Source: Hsuehochloa calcarea
Lineage: Eukaryota > Streptophyta > Magnoliopsida > Poales > Poaceae
DNA: 64,000 bases
Direction: 5' to 3'
Assembly (NCBI GenBank): GCA_036346395.1
Contig: CM070609.1
Location: forward strand, 27,292,223-27,356,222
Shown here: positions 1 to 10,150 of the stretch, in pieces
Position numbering within the stretch: position 1 is the first letter of the stretch
Layout: the number at the start of each line of letters is the position of its first letter
Translations under genes and position numbers: made by a program
The notes under the pieces: model-generated
Database searches by the model: none
Seen by the model: only the letters and a program-made list of their open reading frames with translations
What the model was told of the DNA's origin: nothing

Positions 1-255
1 CCCGTGGTCTCTCCTCATGATATCCTAAACCAACATGCTGCCTAGACCCACCAAAAGAGTCTACAAAGTTCTCTACAAATCTAGGCCTATATGTGGTACG
101 ATAAACAGGCTGCCTAGCTCTAGAGACTACAGCTGGAGAAGGGACTCCTTTAATGGATCTCAAGGCGCTCATCCTCTCTTTTCTCTCAAGTTTTGCTCTC
201 CGGAAGCAGAACTCAACAGTGTAGCCTTCTTTCTTGCAGAAGGTGCAATGGTACT
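1..255 (-). pseudogene. copia gag zinc-knuckle fragment
   Basis: Read on the minus strand, roughly 255 down to 100 encodes a CCHC-like nucleic-acid-binding knuckle (residues CTFCKKEG followed by YTVEFC) and then a basic stretch rich in R, K and E. This is the layout of the gag C-terminus of Ty1-copia (SIRE/Maximus-like) retrotransposons. The knuckle histidine reads as tyrosine, so the zinc site is probably defective. The reading frame is not open over a full gag and the element runs off the window edge. It lies head-to-head with the LTR fragment that follows. The family call is an inference from the knuckle spacing. Confidence 0.5.
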
Positions 256-264
256 TGACCTAGG

Positions 265-893
265 AGGTTCTAGCTGGTTGTGCACCTCCCAACCCTTGTA
301 TTGAAGAAACCCTAGTTTGTGTTTAGGGAGAATAGAGTGGAGAGGTAGGGTTCTAGAGAGTTGGATTGATTGTGTGCTCAAGTGTTGAGTCTTTGTCCTC
401 TAGAATGGAGTGGCTGTAAACCAACATCAATCTCGAATCAATCCAAACAAGATTCCTCAAAATAGGTCTCTTCTTTTTCTTGCTCTCTCTTTTGTGATTT
501 TGGGACTTTCTTTGATTCTTTTGTTTTTCTCTGGTTTCTGGTCTATCACCCACGAGCAAGTTTTTGGATCATATTTTGGTTTTAACTCGGTTTTGAAGTA
601 ACATTCACTCAAACGGAGAATGGTAAGAATTTTGGCAATGATCTTCACGATCCTTGATTCAAATAGGTTCCTGACATCCTAGAGAAGATATATTTCAAGT
701 TCCGTGAAGTTTAGAGTTGTAGATCAAAAGTTAGACCAATTTGTGATTTTGAATTCGGGTTGATTTTACTGTTCATCGCGCTGGAGGTCAGACCGCCCCT
801 TTGGAGAGGTCTGACCGCCCAACTATTTGTGAATTGAGTTTTTGGTGTTTTTGGTTATTTTACTTCGGGTTTTTGATTGGATTCAATGTTGGA
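265..893 (+). repeat. LTR family X, 3' part of the LTR
   Basis: This stretch matches the downstream half of the 1.76-kb LTR at 24118-25880 (other strand) and the copy at 63184-64000. Shared landmarks are a leader with 'aaaccctagttt', a run on strand-flipping tolerance words such as 'caagtttttggatcatattttgg', and the paired GGTCnGACC palindromes at about 784-822. It stops at 893, about 150 bp short of where the full LTR would end, exactly where another LTR starts with 'tgttggaaatatgcc'. Confidence 0.6.
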
Positions 894-1343
894 AATATGC
901 CATAGAGGCAATCATAGAGATGATGATATTTCATTATGTTCGTGATTTTGATAATATGTTATCGTGTTCCTTGAATGAATTATTTGTTATAGATCAATAA
1001 GTATGTGACTTGTTGGTGGAACTCTTTAACTTATATGATGTCATTGTAAATGTATCTCTCATGAACACCGGTACTCTATGACTAGCATATGTATTGGTTG
1101 ATGACCTTGTTTCACCGGTCATGGATATAGGGATATCGAATCAATAATGTGAGCTCATGTTAGAGAATATAGGGTTGGATAGACCCATCATTGAGACACT
1201 ATTGAGATTGTTATGAATCTTTGTGTCATTAGTTGGTCTTAAGTAACGATGATGTATAATCCATAGACCTAAGATCAGCATGGTTTCCTACATGTGTAAT
1301 AGCACTCTTAGGGGTTGCTAAACGCGACTCGTAACTGGGTAGT
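894..1343 (+). repeat. Angela/BARE-like LTR fragment
   Basis: It begins 'tgttggaaatatgcc' followed by 'agaggcaat', the recognisable 5' end of the Angela/BARE group of copia LTRs in grasses. A second, diverged relative lies at 22680-23750 and aligns with it through landmarks such as 'atatgtgact', 'ggatatag' and 'gggttg(c/t)(t/c)aaacgc'. This copy is cut at about 1343, where family X sequence resumes, so it is a 450-bp 5' piece sandwiched between two pieces of family X. Confidence 0.5.
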
Positions 1344-2114
1344 TATTGTGGATATCGTGGGGATATGTGCATCATCTTAGGATGATGAGTCAATTGGCAA
1401 TGACGTTGTTGGTTTGCCGAATGTCGCGTTTTTGGAAAAGCTTCAATGTCGCTTTGCACCTCGGTGGTCGATGGCAAGATCGGCGGTCGATCACCGGTAG
1501 AGTGTGGCGATCCGACCGGCGCATACCGGTGGTCGACCGCCGTGTGGGAGTCCAACCGACAGCTCGGGCGGTCTGACCAGCCAGGACTTTTGAGTGAGTT
1601 TGGAGCTCGGCCAAAAATAGAGTATGAAGGCAAGAGAGGGGAGTCTCCTTCATGTGGTCTAATATTTTTTGGTGCTTCCAGTCAAAAGTTATATTCATTT
1701 GAAAATTCCAGAGAGTTCTCGGATTTGCAGGTGGAATTTTGGCTAAGTCCTTTCGGGCGGTCTGACCGGCTCATACAAATCGGTCTGACCGGTTTGAGAT
1801 CGATCATACCGGCCTGGTAGGGAGGTCAGACCGGTTTCCACTTGTTCGTCGGCCATCTTGACGGCGTTGTGTTTTGGTTATGTCTAGTGCATGAGTTTCA
1901 ATGCTTTAATGTTGCATATTGCATGTTTGAGCTAACGTGGGTCAAGTTGTGAAGAACTTATTTCTGGAGACGATTTCTTGATCTATTGCTGTGCAGGTGA
2001 CTTGCAGGTCAACGACGTTCAACGGCGAGAAGGATCGGGACTAAGCTTGGAGAGCTGAGGTCCAGAACGATCTTGGACGCCGGGTGAAGTCATGTGACTC
2101 AAGCATGGTGTGAG
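1344..2114 (+). repeat. LTR family X, 5' half
   Basis: It aligns with the first half of the full family X LTR (complement of about 25860-25150), including 'atcttaggatga', 'caattggcaatg', the conserved 'gtgaagaact' and 'ggtcaacgacg' blocks, and GGTCnGACC palindromes near 1575, 1760, 1785 and 1827. Similarity ends abruptly at about 2114, where CACTA-type sequence begins. The TATA box present in the other copies (for example 14524) lies beyond this break. Confidence 0.6.
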
Positions 2115-3062
2115 GTCTCCCCGACCCCGATGTTGACGCCGCCCTTCTTCTCATATCCGCCTGTTCCTACTGCTCCCCGACGCCGCCTTGCTGCTAACGA
2201 TGCCACTCGTCCCTGCTGCTTCTGTGTGTCCATCTCCCTGACGCCGCCGGTCCCTACTGCTCCCTAATGCCACCCTGCTACTCCTCGACATCGCCCTACT
2301 ACTCCCCCATCTTCCACGCTTGTAGGTATTTTCTCGTACCTCATGGTTAACTGATCGGTTATTGCTAGTACTCGGCGCTTGATTTTCTGAGAAAGCGTCT
2401 TTCGACGTGCCTTGCCCGGTTCAACTCGGTGGCTTCGCTTGCCATCCGCTCTGTGAGTTGTTCCTATTTATAGGAGTGCTTTACTTTGCATGAATGTATT
2501 GTGCTAGTCTAAATCTGAATTTGGATTAATTCTAGTACTGGGAGATATTGCATTGTACTGCTGTGAGTTCAGTTTACAGCTCAGTGATGATTTTTGTCAT
2601 ATTGTAAAATTAAATTGATAACAAATCAGACTTGAGCTGCTAGGATTGCTTACTGTTGTTAGATTATATCTAATAGATTGGCTCGGTTGTTTTCTATTTT
2701 CGACTGTGATTGATCTGATCATGTTATTCTAGTCCTACTATTCCTCTATTAGTCAATTGGCTTTCTTCTGTTCGCTGAGTGGCTCACGTTGCTGAAATTA
2801 GTGATCTGTTTATTCTATAAAGTGATTAATCCTCAATCTATCTGATTTGTTGATGTCTTAATCAAGTGATTTATGTGCATTGTTTATTGTATAACCTTCT
2901 GTTGACAGAAAGTAACTTTCCTATTTGAGATAATTCTTGACATAACCAGTAGAGCATTAATTATTATTAATTATGCCAGAATTAATTCTCCAGAAAATAC
3001 AAACTAAAATTTTAGTCATTGGAATCCTGCAAATTTAGTTCTTTGGGTGTGTATCTTCAGAG

Positions 3063-4248
3063 ATGGCGTCCCCACGTCTTTGTCGTCATCGAATGTGTCT
3101 AGACCTCCGATTGATTGTGCGCCACCGTCGCCGAATGTGTCTAGGCACAAAACCTAAGCGAGATGGCAGAGGAATATTGAAAAGGCCTAAGGGCCGAATA
3201 ATCATCACAGAGGTCACTGATGTTGAGGTCCCTAAGCTTCCCAAGAAACTAGCGGCAACATTTCAGACCACCTGCGGGATAGTTGGAAGGGAACGGGTCC
3301 CCACGACCACACCAAGCTGGAAGTCTCTGACAGACCAACAGAAAGAGCAGTCGTGGGCTAAAATTTCAAACTCGTTTGATATCCCAGCAAAAGTCCAGGG
3401 ACTCGTGCGACGGCAGGCATTGCTCGCGATCATAAAAGCATGGAAGTCCTTCAAGAGCCTGCTTTGTCACAGAGTACATGAGCAAGGATCGGACGCCCTT
3501 CACGAAGTATCAATTCGTGTTGGCGGATATATGGGACGCCTTTGTGCGGATGAATACGACGACCGAATTTCAACAATAAAGTGCGGCTCACAAGGCCCTT
3601 CACACAAAAGACACCCACCCCATAGAATCGGCACCCTTGGGTATGCGAAAAAAATCCCGCAATGGACATGGGAGGACGAGGAGTCAAACTAGTGGGAGGC
3701 CTCCCAGGCATTTGCCGGAATCACACACGAGCACGCATGAAACTGGCTAAGAGCGAGGTCATCAACCACATCTTCGGGTGCCATCTCTTTCACAAACTCG
3801 GCAGACGAGGGAGTGTCCCAACGTCTGATAAGATATATCAAACTACCTAATTGTTAATAAGTCCATAACTTCGTAGGGTCTAAAATAACATGATGGTCTC
3901 TTACAGTAAACATTGAGTACTCAATCTTCCCAAAGCTCCTTCAAAGCAATAAGGGAGAGGGATATGCTATCCACAGTCCTGGGAAATAAGGAGCACCTGG
4001 GTCGCACGCAAGATTTCGAGGCGTATAGGAGTCGGAAGAGATCTAAGGCCGAGCACGAGGAGCAGATGAAAGAGGAGCTTTGCAGAATTAGTGCAGAATT
4101 TCTAGGACAAATAACATCATTACAAGAACAAATGGCACAAATGAATCAAGCCCTCAAGCCAGTCCCCTTCAATGTCAGAGTAGTTGTGCGTCCATGCCAC
4201 TTTCTGAATATAGAGATGTCCAATTATCTATCGACGACATCCAGATAA
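3063..4248 (+). pseudogene. CACTA Transposase_24-like protein, first part
   Basis: The 209-residue reading frame at 3063-3692 contains a Transposase_24-type domain (plant Ptta/En/Spm family). It has a 'GIVGRERVP' start, a 'WKSLTDQQKEQ' helix, an 'AWKSFKSLL' segment, and near its end 'GTLGYAKKIPQW', the usual 'GxGGYxxKxPxW' hallmark. The frame breaks at 3692. The continuing domain appears at 3913-4248, which carries 'RERDMLSTVLGNKEHLGRT' and a Q/E-rich coiled-coil-like tail. The protein is associated with CACTA mobilisation but is not the DDE transposase itself. Stops and frame changes between the blocks mark it as a relic, although an intron at 3700-3910 cannot be excluded. Confidence 0.7.
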
Positions 4249-4301
4249 TGTACATCTCTAGAATACTCCAAAGATAGACCTGTAGTACGTCTTAGCTAAC
4301 T

Positions 4302-4760
4302 GTGTATCGTTTTGTACGAGCACACGCCCTACAGCTCCAAGTGAGGCTGGTTAGGTCCAATTATATTGAGGATGGGCAGGGGATGGTGTTTCCATGCCAC
4401 GAAGGGACAATGCTGCACGGTGCCCAGTTGGCGCAAGGTTACGCCAAGGTCCAGGTGGGCATGGTACATGACAATTTCATGGTCATCCCACTGGAGAAGC
4501 CCCGAACGAAGATATCAAAACACTAGGGGATGTCGTGCGCACTTTTTCCCAGTGGCCCAAGAGGAACATTGCCCTGACCTTGCAGTGTCGCGATTAGAAC
4601 ACGACCATGCATCTCCAACAGAACCATCGATGACTCCACCTCAACCTCCGCTTCAGAAGGCCGCCGCATCGGCTCCTGTGGAGACGACGCCGAAGATACA
4701 AGAAAAGTGTGTCGAGTCGTCTCCCGCGAAGACGCATGACAGATGAGGTGCTAAGGATAA
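4302..4760 (+). pseudogene. CACTA second-ORF middle region
   Basis: 4302-4526 encodes a segment ending 'LAQGYAKVQVG' then 'VIPLEKP', matching the 'PxxYAxVxV...' block common in grass CACTA accessory proteins. The expected continuation (a 'LGDVVRTF' then 'WPKR' motif) is present in another frame directly after 4520, so a frameshift lies near 4520. 4600-4860 then encodes two tandem K/S/P/T-rich blocks around 'SPAKTHD' and 'LPEDATGE', an acidic-basic linker. No function beyond transposon accessory protein can be assigned. Confidence 0.5.
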
Positions 4761-4907
4761 ATCGAAGAAGATTAAGGCGCCTGCAGTGAAGATACAAAAA
4801 GGCGTGACGAGTCGTCTTCCGGAAGACGCGACAGGCGAGGTGTTAAGGCAAAATCGAAGATCATTTAGACGCCTTGCGAGCTCGGGACGTTCTACCTCGG
4901 AAGACCG

Positions 4908-6090
4908 TTGGTCCCCAACACACTATTACCCCACCTTAGATTGGGTTGCGTGAGTTTGTATGCCTGGTACATGCGGCACACCGTGATGACGGCAGACGCT
5001 ACTGGATTCACCATCAATTACATGGTGAATTATTTCCTCCACAAGGCGGGCTACTTCGTCGTGGGTTTTAAAACTTATTCGAATTATTCAACCTCGACGC
5101 CCTTGACGACTCACTTCTACGATGCTGGATACTGTAATTGTATACAATCAAGTTCTACATTCATGCAATACCGATAAATATCATAACTCATTGCTTATGT
5201 ATAGATACATGATGCAAGAAGCCCGCGCGATCATGACAACAGGTGGGTTTCCTCGACCCACAAATGATCTCTGAACAATGCATCAACGAAGACGCGTCTT
5301 ACGTCGAGGAATACATAACGAGGGGGTTGATTTCGCATGGCGAAAGGACTACATACTAGTGCCCTACAACTAGGGGTGAATGCTTCAATACTTGCTATAC
5401 AAATTTTATTTGTACATTATACGCAACACGAACTTAGGTTTAATGACTATAGCGACATACAGGAGTAGGTGTCATCGGATCCTTTTAGTCATTGTACTAA
5501 AGTGGAATAAGATAATATACCTTGATTCCCTAGTTAATAAGAACCTCGACTTCACCCTTGTGTAAAAAGTATTCGATAGGTATGCTCATTTCCTCTGTAC
5601 GTAACTTTATTGTTAGTCTTCCTACGTTTGAAATGGATGAGGATAACCTTTTGAAATCACATAGGGCGTTCAGCGCCTATGTTGCCACGAGAGGGAAACA
5701 AAACGAACCGAGCGTCGCACTACGACACATGACACAATTTTCGGTACCCGCTACAACACAATAATCATATATCACACTTCGTAACCTGGCCTCTCGATCT
5801 GACTATACATATATATGTAATTCTATTTTTGCAGTGCCACCAGCAACTACAAGGCAACGTATATGCATTCTACGTTTGCTATCATATGCAGGAAATCATG
5901 AGTGTTAAGCCGAAGGATCCAGAGGTTCGTCAATATCGCAATAATTATTTTCTAATTATTAATTTAAATATACATGCTTACTACTTTACTCCCAGCTACA
6001 GCGCATGGCAATCGAATCAACTACATTCGATCTAGATAAACTCTCGGACGTTCGATGATGACTCTGCGCCTTCATCAAGTCGACGATCAT
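4908..6090 (+). pseudogene. CACTA Ulp1/C48-like C-terminal domain, broken
   Basis: Scattered frames preserve the usual order of the C-terminal protease-like domain of CACTA accessory proteins. These are 'LHAWYMR'-like residues near 4955, 'KDYILVPYN' at about 5345, 'YLDSL' at about 5520, and a terminal 'CHQQLQGNVYAFYVCYHM' block spanning about 5830-5885. In Ulp1/C48 relatives the catalytic cysteine sits in 'GxxxCGxYVC'. Here the aligned residue is tyrosine, so the copy would be inactive even without its stops. A further conserved segment ('SPNGEFH') lies near 6095. Multiple stops and frameshifts make this a pseudogene. Confidence 0.6.
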
Positions 6091-6339
6091 TAGCCCGAAC
6101 GGAGAGTTTCACTCTGGCGGCACCGATTAATACATGTTCAATTGTAATTCACTTTGAGTTGTAATTCAATTGTAACTCTAGCGACAATACATGAACGTAC
6201 TTTTGTGATTGATTTCGAGTTTTAAATCACTTTGAATTGTTCTATATCATATCAATTGTGATTTATTTGTTTGTTGCTTGCTTGTTTTCAAATGGCATGG
6301 CTAGCATTTCCTGATGCTAGCCAAAAATGAAAAAAATTA

Positions 6340-6894
6340 GGTATAGAACGAACTATCACAGACGGTTTTGTGGTATAAACCGTCTGTGAAGGCCTACTAT
6401 CACAGACAGCTACTACAAACAACTATATGTGATATGTCGGATATCACAGATGGTTTATTTTTACTAACCGTATGTGATATGTCTCCAGTCACAGACGGTT
6501 AGTATATATAACCATCTGTGATGGCCTACATACCACAAACGATTTTGTGGTATAAATCGTCTGTGAAGGCCTACTACCACAGATGACTACCACCAAAAAC
6601 CGTCTGCGATATGTGGGATATCACAGACGGTTCTTTTTACTTACCGTCTATGATATGTCTCCAATTACAAACGGTTAGTAAACAGAACCGTTTGTGATAT
6701 CCTATATATCACAAACAGTTGTTACATATAACCGTCTATGATGGTAGGCCTTCACATACGGTTTCTATAAAAAAGTAGGTGTTGTTACTTATCACAGACG
6801 GCTCAAAACCCGTCTGTGATAACTGCCAATTATCACAAACATATAAAATCATACGGTTCAGAAACCGTATATAATGACCCTTTGTGTAGTAGTG
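6340..6894. repeat. CACTA subterminal inverted repeats
   Basis: At least a dozen alternating copies of 'tcacagacggtt' and its complement 'aaccgtctgtga', with one- or two-base variants, run to the element's terminus 'tgtagtagtg'. Adjacent copies form imperfect hairpins with stems of about 10-14 bp. Such subterminal motifs are where TNPA-type proteins bind in En/Spm elements. The same motif recurs in the second CACTA at 44511-49233. Confidence 0.8.
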
Positions 6895-8215
6895 GTACAT
6901 CCTACCGTATTCAAAGGTGGGATCCACACTGATTAAATTAAAAAAAAATCCTTCAAACTCTCTCCTCACCCCACCCCGCACCATCCCCTCCCTTCGTCCA
7001 TCCGGATTTCTCTCTCGCGCGCATGCACTAACTTTGTCGCCCCTGTCGCCAATTCCTTAGCCCCGGCGACCACCGCCTTCCCCCTTCGCGTCGGCTTCCG
7101 CCTCCCTCCTCTGGACAGGTCTCCCCCGCTTCTCCCCTTCGCACCGACCTCCCCCTCCATCTCAAGATCTAGAAGGGACAGAGGTGGTCGGATCTGGCAA
7201 CGATAGTCATGATGATACGGGCAATAGCAACAACAACTGCACGAATTCCTCCCCATCCAAGATCCGACGGTGGAGATCCATGGTGACCATGGAGGCCGAG
7301 GTGGCCATGTAAGATAGGTAGTGGAGATCCAGCGGCGGCGGGCTTCCTTCACCAAGATCCGGCGACAGGTAGTAGAAATCCAGCGATGGCCAGCTTCCTC
7401 ATCAAGTTCTAGCGACGACACGCCCAGATCTAACGACGGTGTGTCCAAATGCAATGGCGGTGTAGCATCTTAATCTACAACGGCGGTTCCCGTGGTGGTG
7501 CCTTATCTTGATCTACAACGATGGGTTCCCACGACGATGGCTACGGGTGCTAGCTCCCCTTCCCGGCGTGGGCAACGACGGCCACGACAACTCATCTCCC
7601 TCCCGGCGTGCTTAGTGGTGGGGCCGTTCGAGTTTTTTTTTCCACTTGGTATCGGTATCTCGCTTGGGAGTGGTACCAAGCTTGATATCGGTATCAAGTT
7701 TTGCTCCAATGTACAGTACCGGTAGAAACACGCACTGCTTTTGGCACATTGGAGATGCTATAAGAATCACCGATGTAAAAATCTCCTCCTCACTGACTAT
7801 AGCTTCTTCTTTTTCTGCAAGTTGAGGTCACGCACGACAGCATAACCCGCATTCTTATTTTTGAACTTGCAAGACTGTGTAACATTGACCGGCCAATAGG
7901 AATGGCTGGCACGGCTTCACTTTTCTATTTCTGCAACGGGAAAACAGTTCAGATTTGAGATGCTTCCAAAACTGTAGCAGAGATTGTCCGGCAGGGACCT
8001 TTCAAGAAATGCACGGGGAGCCGGGGCGTGGACCGGAAAGATCGATCCGTGAGAACAGTGATCGCCGTTCACACAACACCAAGCATCTGCATCCCCTCCG
8101 CGTAAAAAAGCTCGGGGAGACGCGGGGGCGGGGGACGGGGATCGAAAGGGTTAAAAGAGGCCGCAAAAGATCCTCGAGAAAGTCCAGAAAACAATCGGGG
8201 GGAGGGGATAGAGAG
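6895..8215. other. intergenic DNA upstream of HSFB4
   Basis: No convincing gene is seen. 6960-7200 is C- and T-rich, and 7300-7460 contains loosely repeated 'gatccagcga'-like words. A short perfect hairpin lies at 7681-7698 (7-bp arms CTTGATA/TATCAAG, loop TCGG) next to a related 'ggtatcggtatc' motif at 7649. Open frames here lack family resemblance and have no supporting splice or start context. Confidence 0.5.
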
Positions 8216-8602
8216 ATGGACGGACGGACGGACGGATGGTTTGTTGCAGAGGCGACGCTGGCGGAAGTGTCACGGGTCTACCTTGAAAGTTGAATCTCAA
8301 AACTTCCAATCCATCTCTCCAAAACACCCAGACAGACAGAGCGACACATATTCCCTCCCACCACCCCCCACCGTCCACTCCTCCCCGCGCACGCTCCCCG
8401 AGGCAGAGCCACACCACACTCGCGTTCTCGAGTGACCCCTCCTCCGTATTCACCACCCTCCCAGTTAAAACCAGAACCACCTCACGCGCCTAGTTTAAAC
8501 CCCAAGAAACCTTCGCCGACTCTTCGTGTCTCCGGTTACTTCTTTCCGTGCGTTTGTTTCGTAGATCCCAACCCGGTGGGTGTGAGTGGCTTGGGAGGTG
8601 CG
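8216..8602 (+). promoter_or_regulatory. HSFB4 proximal upstream region and probable 5' leader
   Basis: A GGAC tetranucleotide run (8218-8237) is followed by a C-rich, A/C/T-biased stretch (8300-8560) of the kind that makes up grass 5' leaders, leading to the start codon at 8603. No unambiguous TATA box is seen. 'ttaaaa' at 8148-8157 and 8463-8470 are weak candidates. Purine-rich GAA/TTC words occur near 8180 and 8285, but none forms a clean three-unit heat shock element, so autoregulation cannot be claimed. Confidence 0.35.
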
Positions 8603-9867
8603 ATGGAGAGGTGCGGGAGCTGGTCTGAGTGCGACGCGGCCGCGCAGGCGTCCGCGCAGAAGGTGGTGCCGGCGCCGTTCCTGACCAAGACGTACCAGCT
8701 GGTGGACGACCCGGCCACCGACCACATCGTCTCGTGGGGGGACGACCGCGTGTCTACCTTCGTCGTGTGGCGGCCGCCGGAGTTCGCTCGCGACATCCTG
8801 CCCAACTACTTCAAGCACAACAACTTCTCGTCCTTCGTCCGCCAGCTCAACACCTACGTATGCGCTGGTTTCACTTCTGTAGTTGGAGTACGTGTTTTGG
8901 GTGTTTCTTGCGTTTGGATGCATGGATGGCTGCTGATGGTTCCTATGGGTTGCAATGTTGTGTAATGCAGGGGTTCAGGAAGGTCGTGCCGGAGAGGTGG
9001 GAGTTCGCGAACGAGTTCTTCAGGAAGGGGGAAAAGCAGCTGCTCTGCGAGATCCACCGCCGCAAGACGTCGTCCGCGTCGCCGGTGTCGCCGTCGCCCC
9101 CATCGTTCTTTGCGCCGCCGCACTTCCCGCTGTTCCACCCCGGCGTGGCGGCGGCACAGCACCACCAGTTTGTGGGCGATGACGGCGTAGTTGCGGCGCA
9201 TGGCATGGGCGTGCCGTTCCCGCAGCCGCATTGGCGGGAGCCGCACGCGCCGGTGGCCACGCGACTGCTGGCGCTGGGCGGACCGGTGCCCTCGCCGGCT
9301 GGGGAGCGCGCCGGGCGCGCGGCCACCGCGGCGGTGCTGATGGAGGAGAACGAGCTGCTGCGGCGCAGCAACACGGCGCTGCTGCAGGAGCTGGCGCACA
9401 TGCGCAAGCTCTACAACGACATCATCTACTTCGTGCAGAACCACGTACGCCCCGTGGCGCCCAGCCCGGCTGCAGCCGCGTTCCTGCAGGGCCTCGGCCT
9501 GCAGGCGCGCAAGAAGCCCGCCGCGGCCAACGGGCTCAACAACTCCGGCGGGAGCACCACGTCCAGCAGCTCGCTCACCATCGCCGAGGAGCCATCGCCT
9601 CCGCCCCAGCAGCTTGCCGCGGACAAGAGCGGCGGGGAGGCCGGCAGCAGCAGCGCAGCTCGGTCGGCGCCCACCAAGCTCTTCGGCGTGCACCTCAGCG
9701 CGGCCCCGTGCGGGGCTGGCAGCAAGAGGCCGCCTTCGCCAGAAGAGCAGCCTCCCACGTCTCCTGCCACGAAGCCTCGCCTGGTGCTCGAGAGCGACGA
9801 CCTAAGCCTAACCATCGCGCCGTCGTCGCAGCCGTCCGCTGCCTCGTCTCCAGCTAGCACTAGCTAG
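8603..9867 (+). CDS. HSFB4: Heat stress transcription factor B-4 (class B HSF)
   Basis: This is a nuclear DNA-binding protein of the heat shock factor family. Class B members lack the AHA activation motif and mostly act as repressors or co-regulators. Arabidopsis HsfB4 (SCHIZORIZA) acts in root cell-fate patterning. Exon 1 is 8603-8857 and exon 2 is 8971-9867, with a 113-bp GT-AG intron (8858-8970), giving 383 residues. The winged-helix DNA-binding domain spans about residues 23-115, and the intron falls right after 'FVRQLNTY', the family's fixed position. A coiled-coil HR-A/B region spans about 207-245 without the class A insertion and includes 'LYNDIIYFVQNHV', typical of B4. A class B repressor tetrapeptide LFGV is at 322-325, with a basic 'SKRP' possible nuclear signal nearby. 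The start at 8603 is the first in-frame ATG giving a short N-terminus. No frameshift or stop was found, and GC3 is very high. HSFB4 is the best call; another B subclass is less likely. Confidence 0.93.
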
Positions 9868-10150
9868 TTAGCTTACTCAACTCACCTGGCAGTGCTTCGC
9901 GCAACCGCGGGCCGGCCGGCGCGACCATTTCGCAGTTATAATCCGACGTGTTCCGTTTCCTAGTAGGTCAGTTGTTTTGTTCCTGCACTACGGTCTTGGT
10001 TAGGGTTCTAATTGCACTGCGGTGCCCAAGCACTCCACTCAAACCTTAGTGCCATCCATCATGTGCCGAATTAATTCAAGCCAATCAGGTTTTTGTACAG
10101 AAGTAACGCAATGTAGTAGCAGCTGAGCTGAGCTGAGCTGAGCTAGCTGC
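9868..10150 (+). other. HSFB4 3' flank with GCTGA pentanucleotide repeat
   Basis: The probable 3' untranslated region follows the stop codon. It ends in a short (GCTGA)n microsatellite at about 10121-10145. No canonical AATAAA is obvious, which is normal for plant genes. Confidence 0.5.

Larger units (their letters stand above)
2115..6894 (+). mobile_element. CACTA (En/Spm) transposon, left end missing
   Basis: The right terminus reads 'tgtagtagtg' at 6885-6894, the complement of the CACTACTACA end of grass CACTA elements, and is preceded by about 550 bp of subterminal repeats built on 'tcacagacggtt'. Upstream, 3063-6090 encodes decayed relatives of the second, non-TNP2 CACTA protein. No CACTA left terminus is present. 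Family X LTR sequence abuts at about 2114, so the left end was lost or displaced. 2115-3062 holds a pyrimidine-rich leader (to about 2330) followed by AT-rich sequence that looks like a long 5' intron. The element has no intact transposase gene and is non-autonomous. Confidence 0.75.

Noticed and set aside
6340..6894. CRISPR-like or satellite array
   Set aside because: The repeats alternate in orientation with irregular spacing and end in a CACTA terminus, so they are transposon subterminal repeats.
6966..7454. 162-codon minus-strand frame near the CACTA end
   Set aside because: Low-complexity, W/R/S-rich translation of C-rich DNA; no start context or family similarity.
8854..9693. 279-codon minus-strand open frame opposite HSFB4
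   Set aside because: GC-rich shadow frame of a real gene; no domain resemblance.
8629..9867. A 412-codon open frame overlapping HSFB4 upstream of its intron acceptor
   Set aside because: The first part reads the wrong frame of exon 1 and runs through the intron. Only the portion after 8971 is the true HSFB4 frame. Splicing at 8858-8970 restores the conserved DNA-binding domain.
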